The translations under genes and the position numbers were made by a program. From contig CAZMVB010000023.1 of NCBI GenBank assembly GCA_964569795.1, positions 1-60,757 on the forward strand: 60,757 nucleotides of DNA, written 5' to 3'. Shown here one piece after another: positions 41,879 to 48,738 of the stretch; the first letter of the stretch is position 1, and each line of letters opens with the position of its first letter. The notes below the pieces were generated by a model. The model saw only the letters and a list, made by a program, of their open reading frames with translations, had not been told where the DNA came from and searched no databases. Source of the stretch: JAHJDS01 sp964569795 (GTDB lineage Bacteria > Desulfobacterota > Desulfarculia > Desulfarculales > JAHJDS01).

Positions 41879-42643
41879 ATGAAGTACAGGGGATTTGATC
41901 TCACGGGCCGTAGCTGCCTTGTCACCGGCGCGGGCACCGGCATCGGCCAGGCCATCGCCGTGGGCCTGGCCCAGGCGGGGGCGGATGTGGCCATCAACGG
42001 CCGGCGGCCGGAGCCGCTGGAGAAAACCAAGGCCGAGGTGGAGGCCCAGGGCGGGCGCTGCCTGGTGCTGGCCGGGGACATCAGCGACCCGGATTTTCAC
42101 GGCTCGGCCGTGAAGCAGGTCAAAGAGGCCTTCGGCCAGATCGACGTGCTGGTCAACAACGCGGCCGTGCTCTACAAGGGCCCCATCGAAGACACCACGC
42201 CGGAAATCTGGGACAGCACCATCGACGTCAACCTCAAAGGCAACTTCTTCTTTACCCTGGCCGTGGGCCAGGAAATGATCAAGGCCAGGAAAGGCCGCAT
42301 CATCAACATCCTCTCCAACTGCTCCTTCGTGGCCGAGCACGGCCTCGCCGCCTATTGCATCAGCAAGGGTGGCCTGCTCATGGCCACCCGCTGCCTGGCC
42401 ACCGAATGGGGCCCCTACGGCATCCAGGTAAATGCCATCGGCCCGGCCTTCGTGCGCACGCCCATGAATGACCCGGTGCTGGCCGACCCCTCTTTCGTGG
42501 AGTGGTCCAGCAACCGCATCCCCCTGCACCGCATGGGCCGGCCCGAAGAAATGGTGGGCGCGGCCATCTACCTGGCCTCGGACGCGGCCAGCTTCACCAA
42601 CGGCGCCGTGCTCATGTGCGACGGCGGTTTCACCGCCTGCTAG
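41879..42643 (+). CDS. Short-chain dehydrogenase/reductase (SDR)
   Basis: This 254-aa classical SDR has cofactor loop SCLVTGAGTGIGQAIAVGLA, INGRR after strand 2 (basic residues suggest NADP(H)), VLVNNAAVLYKGP, the catalytic Ser in INILSNCSF and Tyr-x-x-x-Lys in AAYCISKGG, and the C-terminus GAVLMCDGGFTAC. All catalytic residues are present, in contrast to the SDR at 23688. The ATG has GGGGAGAGGGACGAAAG upstream. It is the last intact gene of the operon before a glycerate-kinase remnant. Confidence 0.93.
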   Translation: MKYRGFDLTGRSCLVTGAGTGIGQAIAVGLAQAGADVAINGRRPEPLEKTKAEVEAQGGRCLVLAGDISDPDFHGSAVKQVKEAFGQIDVLVNNAAVLYKGPIEDTTPEIWDSTIDVNLKGNFFFTLAVGQEMIKARKGRIINILSNCSFVAEHGLAAYCISKGGLLMATRCLATEWGPYGIQVNAIGPAFVRTPMNDPVLADPSFVEWSSNRIPLHRMGRPEEMVGAAIYLASDAASFTNGAVLMCDGGFTAC

Positions 42644-42769
42644 GCGCCCGGAGGGGGCGAGCCCGGTACCAGGCCAATTTCCTCAGAGACAGGCGGGGTT
42701 GGCCGGGCCGGTAACCGGGCGACAGGCAACAGCTGGTGACAGACTGCTGCCGGGCTTGCGCGGCCAAAA

Positions 42770-42786
42770 AATATATCAAATATGGT
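42770..42786 (+). promoter_or_regulatory. AATATATC-type motif before the glycerate-kinase remnant
   Basis: AATATATCAAATATGG at 42770-42785 repeats the AATATATC half-site and the AT pattern seen at 24786 and 30552. It lies about 140 bp upstream of a truncated glycerate-kinase start, suggesting that the lost gene belonged to the same regulon. Confidence 0.4.
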
Positions 42787-42924
42787 GCTTGACTAGTTGA
42801 GGGGTTTCTCCCGTAAGAATTTTGGAATTGTTCAGCGTCAGCGAAAGTGGCCCACGTGGGTCGGGAAAAAAATTTTCAAATCAAGGCCATAATCGCCCCA
42901 TACTCTGACGTCATAGGAACAGGC

Positions 42925-42990
42925 CTGAAATTCGTGATCGCCCCTAACGCCTTTAACGGGTCCGTTTCCCCGCCCCTGGCGGCCCAGGGA
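42925..42990 (+). pseudogene. Glycerate kinase 5' remnant
   Basis: The frame from 42925 reads LKFVIAPNAFNGSVSP then PLAAQ, matching the start of class II glycerate kinases (MK-VIAPNAFKGSLSALEAA). The start codon is CTG, and after ~20 codons homology ends. The remaining ~420 codons are missing, replaced by the end of the convergent ferritin-like gene. The remainder of the gap 42644-43013 contains nothing else recognisable besides the AATATATC motif. Confidence 0.6.
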
Positions 42991-43013
42991 TCTGCCCCCC
43001 GGCCCGGAAAAAT

Positions 43014-43454
43014 TTATCTGCCGCCAGGGTGTTGGGCCAGCCGGTCCAAGTGGCTCTTCCGTTTCTGGCCCAGGGTTTTCAGGACCCGGGCCACCTCGGG
43101 CAGGGCCTTGATCTTGGCGGCGGCCGTTTCATAGAAATCGACCGCCTTTTCTTCCAGTTCACGGGCCTTGGCCAAAACCGCCTCCGATCCAAGGGCGTCG
43201 GCCCCGGCGCGCTCCGACAAAAAGGGTTGGCGGGTAAAATCGGGGATCGACTCGAGGATCATCTCGGTGACGCTCTCTTGACGGGCGCGAAGGGCCAGGG
43301 CCTCGCCTTTCCGGGCGTCGCCGGCGAACTGCTCGAACATGTCCTTCAGGTCGGCACAGGAGGGATTGGCGGCGGCGTCACGATAGAACTGTTGGTCCGA
43401 ATTTTCCATTTCGGCGGCAAAGCTCAAAATGGCCCCGAAGCCTTCCAACGGCAT
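43014..43454 (-). CDS. Ferritin-like / rubrerythrin-type protein
   Basis: This 146-aa all-helical protein has ferritin-like di-iron spacing: helix 1 AAEMENSDQQFYRDAA (Glu), helix 2 FAGDARKGEALALRAR (E-x-x-x position changed), helix 3 AKARELEEKAVDFYETAAAK (Glu pair), helix 4 KTLGQKRKSHLDRL. The ExxH of helix 2 is not intact (KGEAL), so iron binding could be partial. No rubredoxin tail. It is the last gene of the GntR-ALDH-ferritin operon (48 bp downstream of ALDH). A role in oxidative-stress protection is inferred from the family. Confidence 0.8.
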   Translation of the reverse strand: MPLEGFGAILSFAAEMENSDQQFYRDAAANPSCADLKDMFEQFAGDARKGEALALRARQESVTEMILESIPDFTRQPFLSERAGADALGSEAVLAKARELEEKAVDFYETAAAKIKALPEVARVLKTLGQKRKSHLDRLAQHPGGR

Positions 43455-43502
43455 TTTCAGTCTCCGTTCAGCTCCCGAGTCAATGGTCGCGGTCGGCCCG
43501 GA

Positions 43503-44957
43503 TCAAAACCAGCGGCTGATCACGACCTTGGTGTCGGTGAAGAATTTGAAGATCTCTCGGCCGTGTCCTTTTATGTCGCCGAACATGGACTGACCGGCCC
43601 CTCCGAAGGGGAAGAAGCTCATCGGCGCGGCGATGCCGATGTTCACCCCGACCATGGACGGCTTGACCTCGTACTTGAACTTTCGGGCGACGGACCCCGA
43701 AGAGGTATAGAGGCAGGCCGCGTTGGCGAAGCCCCGGGTGTTGACCAGGTCAATGGCCTCGTCCAGGTCCCCGGCCCGGACGATGGACACCACCGGTCCG
43801 AAGATTTCCTCTTGGGCGATGGTCATGTCCGGGGTGACGTTGTCGAAGATGGTCGGGCCCACGTAGAAGCCGTTGGGGTAGCCCTCGACGGTGCAGCCCC
43901 GGCCGTCCAGGATCAGGTCGGCCCCCTCCTGGATACCTTTTTCGATGTAACCGAGCACCCGTTCCCTGTGGGCGGCGCTGACCACCGGCCCCATGGTCGT
44001 GGCCTCGTCCAGGCCGTCACCGACCCGGAGCGAGGCGGCGGCCAGCAGGAAGGAGTCGATCAGCCGGTCGGCCGCCTCGCCCACCGGCACCAGGATCGAT
44101 CCCGACAGGCAGCGCTGGCCGCTGCAGCCGAAAAAGGAGGTGATCATGGACAGCAGGCCGGCTTGAAGGTCCGCGTCGGGCATGACCACCAGGGCGTTCT
44201 TGGCCCCGCCCAGGGCCTGGACCCGCTTGCCGGTCTGGGCGCAGCGCTCGTAGATGTACTTGGCCGTGGGCGTGGAGCCGACGAATGACATGCCCTCGAT
44301 GTCGGGGTGGTCCAGCATGGCGTTGACCACGTCCTTGGATCCCTGAACCAGGTTGACCACCCCCTCGGGCAGGCCGACCTCGTCCATGATCTCGAAGATA
44401 CGGGTCTGGGTCAGGGGGACCTGTTCGGACGGTTTGACGATAAAGGTGTTGCCGCAGACGATGGCGTAGGGCAGAAACCACCACGGCACCATGGCCGGGA
44501 AATTGTAGGGCGGCACGCAGCCGAACACGCCCAGGGGCTGCGGTTCGGCGTAGGAGTCGATCCCCCGGGCGATGTCCTCGAGGCAGTAGCCGGTCATCAT
44601 CGTGGTCACGCCGGTGGCGTGCTCGACGTTCTCGATCATCCGCCGGACCTCGCCCCGGGACTCGTCGATGGCCTTGCCCTGCTCCCGGACCAGGACCCGG
44701 GCGATGTCCTCGAAGTGTTCCTCGAACAGGTCCCGGAGTCGGAACAGGTAGCGGGCCCGGTTCAGGGGCGGGGTCCGCCGCCACTCGGCAAAGGCTTCTC
44801 GAGCCGCCTTCACGGCGCGATCCACGTCCTCGACCCCGCCGTAAGGCACCTGGGCGATCCGTTCCCCGGTGGCCGGACACCAGACGTCCCCCCGGGTGGA
44901 CGACGCCGATTCAACCCACTGGCCGTCAATATAGTTGCGCAGGACAGGCAATGACAT
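43503..44957 (-). CDS. Aldehyde dehydrogenase, methylmalonate-semialdehyde dehydrogenase (CoA-acylating) type
   Basis: This 484-aa ALDH closely follows the MmsA/IolA pattern: YIDGQWVESASS, TLNRARYLFRLR-like PPLNRARYLFRLRDLFEEHF, VFGCVPPYNFPAMVPWWFLP, FIVKPSEQVPLTQ, GMSFVGSTPTAKYIYERC, and the catalytic Cys in FFGCSGQRCLSGS. The Asn of the PYNFP motif and the N-terminal lack of the classical Glu fit CoA-dependent MMSDH chemistry (malonate or methylmalonate semialdehyde to acetyl- or propionyl-CoA). ATG with GGAGGAAGGTAG upstream. It follows the GntR gene by 103 bp on the same strand. Confidence 0.92.
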   Translation of the reverse strand: MSLPVLRNYIDGQWVESASSTRGDVWCPATGERIAQVPYGGVEDVDRAVKAAREAFAEWRRTPPLNRARYLFRLRDLFEEHFEDIARVLVREQGKAIDESRGEVRRMIENVEHATGVTTMMTGYCLEDIARGIDSYAEPQPLGVFGCVPPYNFPAMVPWWFLPYAIVCGNTFIVKPSEQVPLTQTRIFEIMDEVGLPEGVVNLVQGSKDVVNAMLDHPDIEGMSFVGSTPTAKYIYERCAQTGKRVQALGGAKNALVVMPDADLQAGLLSMITSFFGCSGQRCLSGSILVPVGEAADRLIDSFLLAAASLRVGDGLDEATTMGPVVSAAHRERVLGYIEKGIQEGADLILDGRGCTVEGYPNGFYVGPTIFDNVTPDMTIAQEEIFGPVVSIVRAGDLDEAIDLVNTRGFANAACLYTSSGSVARKFKYEVKPSMVGVNIGIAAPMSFFPFGGAGQSMFGDIKGHGREIFKFFTDTKVVISRWF

Positions 44958-45060
44958 CTACCTTCCTCCTTCTGTCACCAGGGCCTCGAATACGGTTTCA
45001 GACGCGCCCGCGCCATGTTGGCCTCGGGCCGGGGGCCTTTCCGCCGGGCCGGGCGGCGGT

Positions 45061-45837
45061 TCACTTGACCGGGGCCGGATTTTCGGTCCGGGCCGGCGAC
45101 CCGTCGCCGTCCGGCGGCCCCGGCATCTCCTCTTCCACCTCGCTGACGTGCCGAAGCATGATCTCGGCCGCCGCCTCGCCGTCCCCGGCGGCGATGGCCT
45201 CGACGATTTCCCGGTGTCGAGCCAGCACCTGCCAGGAAAAGTCCATACCGGGGCGGCGTTCCAGCTTCAGTTGGGCCAGGAAGCGGTTGACGAAATACAG
45301 GATGTTGATCAGGACCTGATTACCGGTGGTCTCGGCCAGCCGGTTGTGAAATTCGATCTCCTCCCGTCCCCCGACGATGGACTCGTCCCGGTCCAGGATT
45401 TCCTGGCAGGCCTGGTTGATGCCGTGCAGTCCGGCCACTTCCTGGGAGCTCATTTTTCGGGCCGCGGTCCGGGCCAGATGCGGTTCCAGCAAACGACGGA
45501 CCTCGGTCAAATCGCTGATGGAGACCTTCTTGGAGGCGAAGAAGTTGACGAGCGAGTCGTTGAGGGCCGCCCGGTCCACCTCGACCACCACCGGTCCGCC
45601 GCCGGCCCCCTGGCGGATATCCAGCAGGCCCATGGCCTCCAGGGCGCGGAGGGCCTCGCGCAGGGTCTGCTTGCTGACCCCGAAGGTGGCCGTCATCTCC
45701 CGTTCCGAGGGCAGGGCGTCGCCGGGCTTGAGCCTCCCCTCGACGATGGCTCGACGGATCTGGTCAACGATGTACAAGGACACCTTTTCCCGGGGGACCG
45801 GACCGAAGTCATCGATCCGGCTTTTGGGCTGGGCCAT
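45061..45837 (-). CDS. GntR-family (FadR-type, FCD) transcriptional regulator
   Basis: This 258-aa regulator has wHTH LPSEREMTATFGVSKQTLRE and ALRALEAMGLLDIRQGAGGG, and FCD residues VRRLLEPHLARTAA, EFHNRLAETTGNQ, RHREIVEAIAAGDGEAAAEI. ATG 45837 is chosen because it begins MAQPKSRIDDFGPVPRE with AGGAGTGG upstream. It is the first gene of an operon with the semialdehyde dehydrogenase and ferritin-like gene, and divergent from another GntR at 46456. Confidence 0.92.
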   Translation of the reverse strand: MAQPKSRIDDFGPVPREKVSLYIVDQIRRAIVEGRLKPGDALPSEREMTATFGVSKQTLREALRALEAMGLLDIRQGAGGGPVVVEVDRAALNDSLVNFFASKKVSISDLTEVRRLLEPHLARTAARKMSSQEVAGLHGINQACQEILDRDESIVGGREEIEFHNRLAETTGNQVLINILYFVNRFLAQLKLERRPGMDFSWQVLARHREIVEAIAAGDGEAAAEIMLRHVSEVEEEMPGPPDGDGSPARTENPAPVK

Positions 45838-46455
45838 GTTTGACCGCCACTCCTGGGTATTATTCGGGCCTGGGTCAATAAAGGCACTGTGACAAACCGG
45901 GGTTGTCGGTGTCAAGTCAAATATTTGAATATTTATTTTGAATGTAATTTATTAATATATATCTATTTACTGAAACGAAAAACTGCGCCCCTCCCCGGGG
46001 CCCAGGGCAATGCCTGGCCTCACCAACCGGCCACCCAGGTCAGAAAAGCCCCTTCCCCATATAATATTTTGATTATAATAACAATTTCCTCAAGGATCAA
46101 CCGGGGCTCGAACGGAAAAACACGCATTTTCCGGTCAGGGGCAAGGACGAAACACGAGTCATGAGCGCCTAAGTTCTCCGTCTGACCGCCCCTGGATAAC
46201 GGTCTCGAAAGAGGCCCAATCGCCCGGTATTGGCACGGATTACATTTTAATTTTACTTTTAATAATTTTTCTATTGCATTTCTGAGGCGGGGCGTGGTAA
46301 GCAGGTGTGGTGGGCATCGAGGTTCGTGACCGAGAAGGCCCGTTCCCGTGGCGACCACCCTTCAGATGACCGCCGGCCGCCCTTGATCCCGGAACCGAGT
46401 CCAGCCTCCGGGCCAGGATCGATCGGGGTCAGGCCAATACGACAAAAGGCAAGCC
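45838..46455. promoter_or_regulatory. AT-rich divergent control region between two GntR genes
   Basis: This 618-bp gap has no supported gene. It is strikingly AT-rich against its surroundings (about 45920-45980, 46060-46085 and 46245-46280). It contains a perfect 12-bp palindrome TCAAATATTTGA at 45917-45928 and several ATAATATT-like stretches. It must hold promoters for both GntR-led operons. No AATATATC-type palindrome like those near 24.8 and 30.5 kb is present, apart from an AATATATATC at 45953-45962. Confidence 0.5.
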
Positions 46456-47241
46456 ATGTCACCACGGCTCACCCGGCACACCCTCAAGGATCAGGCCAAA
46501 AAGGCCATCCACGATTTCATCGCCCAGTCCCGCTTCTCCTCCAACCGCCGCATCAACGTCGGACGCCTGGCCAGCGATCTGGGCGTGAGTCGCACCCCGG
46601 TCTGCCAGGCCCTCGAGGAATTGAAAGAGGAAGGACTGGTCGAGTACTCGGCCAACCGGGGCTATTTCATGGTCGAGATGACCCCGGACAAGGCCGTGGA
46701 CCTCTACCTGGTGCGGGGGATCCTGGAAGGCCTGGCCTGCCGCCTGGCCGCCCAAAACGCCTCGCCCGACGAGATCGCCCGGATCAGGGAGGTGGCCCAG
46801 GAGCAGCGGTCCCTGGTCGAGCGTCAGGACGTCATGAATTACTCTCGAACCACGTTTGATTTTCACGCCTTGGTCTACAACGCCTGTGGTAATTCGGTCC
46901 TGGCCGAGGTCCTGGACCTGCTCAAGGACCGGGCTCGGCCGTTGAACGTGGACATCACCCCGATAATGGGTGACCTCCACCAGGACCATCTGGACCTGGC
47001 GGACGCCTTGGTTCAGCGGGACGCCGAACTGGCGGCGGTGATCGCCACCGGCCACTGCGTCCGGATGCAGAAATTGATCATCTCGACCGCCCAGTTGGAT
47101 GCCGCGTCCCGCAAGCGGCTGGAGAGAAAGGCCGTGGGCCAGAGAGTGAACCTGATGCTTCTCAACATGGCCTTGGCCCAGGCCCCGGGCGAGACCAAAC
47201 GTCGTCCCTCGGCCGATCCCGGGCCGTCCTCCACCGGCTGA
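46456..47241 (+). CDS. GntR-family (FCD) transcriptional regulator
   Basis: This 261-aa regulator has wHTH VGRLASDLGVSRTPVCQALE, ELKEEGLVEYSANRGYFMVE and FCD LVRGILEGLACRLAAQ, TTFDFHALVYNACGN, LHQDHLDLADALVQRDAELA. It is related in layout to the regulator at 35510. The ATG has AAAAGGCAAGCC upstream. It heads the operon of the molybdenum hydroxylase subunits (next start 46 bp downstream) and probably controls it. Confidence 0.9.
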   Translation: MSPRLTRHTLKDQAKKAIHDFIAQSRFSSNRRINVGRLASDLGVSRTPVCQALEELKEEGLVEYSANRGYFMVEMTPDKAVDLYLVRGILEGLACRLAAQNASPDEIARIREVAQEQRSLVERQDVMNYSRTTFDFHALVYNACGNSVLAEVLDLLKDRARPLNVDITPIMGDLHQDHLDLADALVQRDAELAAVIATGHCVRMQKLIISTAQLDAASRKRLERKAVGQRVNLMLLNMALAQAPGETKRRPSADPGPSSTG

Positions 47242-47287
47242 CGAGGGGGGTTGCGGCGGGTCCTGATCGATTCACCGGGAGGAACAT

Positions 47288-48211
47288 ATGCCGGAAACGT
47301 TCGAGTCGCTGCACTGGTCTCGCTTCATAGAGGTCAGTGAATATCACCTGCCGACCAGTCTGGCCGAGGCCCTGGAGTTGTTGGCTCGTTACCGGGGCGA
47401 GGCCCGGGTCATGGCCGGGGGCACCGACGTGATGGTCCAACTCCGCAAACAAGACTACGGGGTCAAGGCCCTGGTGGACATCTCCCGCCTGCCGGACCTG
47501 GATGACATCCGGGCCGAGGGCGACACGATCGCCGTCGGTCCCCTGGTGACCCATGCCCGGGCGGCCGGATCGAGTCTGATTCGCGAACGGGCGGCCTTGT
47601 TGGCCGAGGGCTGCGCCTCGGTCGGCTCGCCCCAGATCCGCAACGTGGCCACCCTGGCCGGCAACCTGGTCAGCGGCCAGCCGGCGGCCGACGCCAGTGT
47701 CCCCCTGCTGGCCCTGGACGCCCGGGTGACCGTCGCCTCGGGTGACGGCGAACGGGTGGTGCCTTTGACCGATTTTTTCGTGGACCTGGGCCGGACGGCC
47801 CTGGATCCGACCAGGGAAATTTTGACCCGGATCGAATTCCAGGGCCTGGGCCCCCACCAGGGATCGGCCTATCTGCGGCTGGCCAAGCGCAAGGCCCTGG
47901 CCCTGCCGATGCTGGTCTGCGCCGTCCGGGTGAGCGTCGATCCGGCCGAAAAGGTCATCAGCGATGCCGGGGTGGCCCTGGGACCGGTGTCCCCGGTGCC
48001 CCTGCGGGCCAGCCGCGCCGAGGAGTTCCTGAAGGACGCCCCGATCAGCCGGGAGACCCTGGAGGTGGCGGCCGAAACCGCCACGGCCCAGTGCCGTCCG
48101 CGGGACAGCCTCTTGCGGGGCTCCGGCGATTACCGCCTGGAGATGGTCAGGGTTTTCGTGCGACGGGGTCTGGCCCAAGCCCTGGCGGCGGCCGGACACC
48201 TGGTTTCTTAG
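47288..48211 (+). CDS. Molybdenum hydroxylase FAD-binding (medium) subunit
   Basis: This 307-aa CoxM/XdhB-type subunit carries FAD in xanthine dehydrogenase-family enzymes. Visible: YHLPTSLAEALELLARY, the FAD pyrophosphate loop VMAGGTDVMVQLR (AGGTD), VGSPQIRNVATLAGNLVSGQ, ADASVPLLALDARV and the C-terminal CO-dehydrogenase flavoprotein domain (LRGSGDYRLEMV). ATG with GGGAGGAACAT upstream. It forms a three-gene unit with the next two. Confidence 0.93.
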   Translation: MPETFESLHWSRFIEVSEYHLPTSLAEALELLARYRGEARVMAGGTDVMVQLRKQDYGVKALVDISRLPDLDDIRAEGDTIAVGPLVTHARAAGSSLIRERAALLAEGCASVGSPQIRNVATLAGNLVSGQPAADASVPLLALDARVTVASGDGERVVPLTDFFVDLGRTALDPTREILTRIEFQGLGPHQGSAYLRLAKRKALALPMLVCAVRVSVDPAEKVISDAGVALGPVSPVPLRASRAEEFLKDAPISRETLEVAAETATAQCRPRDSLLRGSGDYRLEMVRVFVRRGLAQALAAAGHLVS

Positions 48212-48221
48212 GAGGGTCGTG

Positions 48222-48701
48222 ATGAGCGGGTTTGGGTTGTCTTTCATGCTCAACGGGAAGCCGGTCAGTCTGAATGTCTCGCCGGACACGATGCTCGTGG
48301 ACCTGCTGCGGGAGGACCTGGGCCTGACCGGGACCAAGCTCGGGTGTCGCGAGGGCGAGTGCGGCGCCTGTACCGTGCTGCTGGACGGCGAGCCGGTCAA
48401 TTCCTGCCTGACGCCGGCCCCCAAGGTCCACGGCCGCGAGGTTATGACCATCGAGGGGCTGGCCGAGGCGGACGGGACGCTGGACGAGCTGCAGACGGCC
48501 TTCATGGTCGAGGGCGCGGCCCAGTGCGGGTTTTGCACGCCGGGGATGATCCTCAACGCCAAGGCCCTGCTGGACAAGAACCCCGACCCGGGCGAGGCGG
48601 AAATCAGGGCGGCCCTGTCCGGGGTGCTGTGCCGCTGCACCGGCTACCGCAAGATCGTCCGGGCGGTTCAAACCGCGGCCCGGCAGAAAAGGACGTCATA
48701 G
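48222..48701 (+). CDS. Molybdenum hydroxylase [2Fe-2S] (small) subunit
   Basis: This 159-aa CoxS/XdhC-type subunit has two [2Fe-2S] clusters: a plant-type one with LGCREGECGACTVLLDG and an alpha-helical one with AAQCGFCTPGMILNA plus VLCRCTGYRKI. ATG 48222 is preferred to the adjacent GTG because GGAGG is spaced 6 nt. The complete Cys set indicates function. It carries electrons from the Mo centre to FAD. Confidence 0.95.
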   Translation: MSGFGLSFMLNGKPVSLNVSPDTMLVDLLREDLGLTGTKLGCREGECGACTVLLDGEPVNSCLTPAPKVHGREVMTIEGLAEADGTLDELQTAFMVEGAAQCGFCTPGMILNAKALLDKNPDPGEAEIRAALSGVLCRCTGYRKIVRAVQTAARQKRTS

Positions 48702-48738
48702 CCCACCGCCGACGGGGCGTTTTTCGAGAGGACATCTC

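Noticed and set aside
46020..46358. 112-aa ORF in the AT-rich region between GntR genes
   Set aside because: No ribosome site, no domain, mixed composition; it lies in the divergent promoter region.
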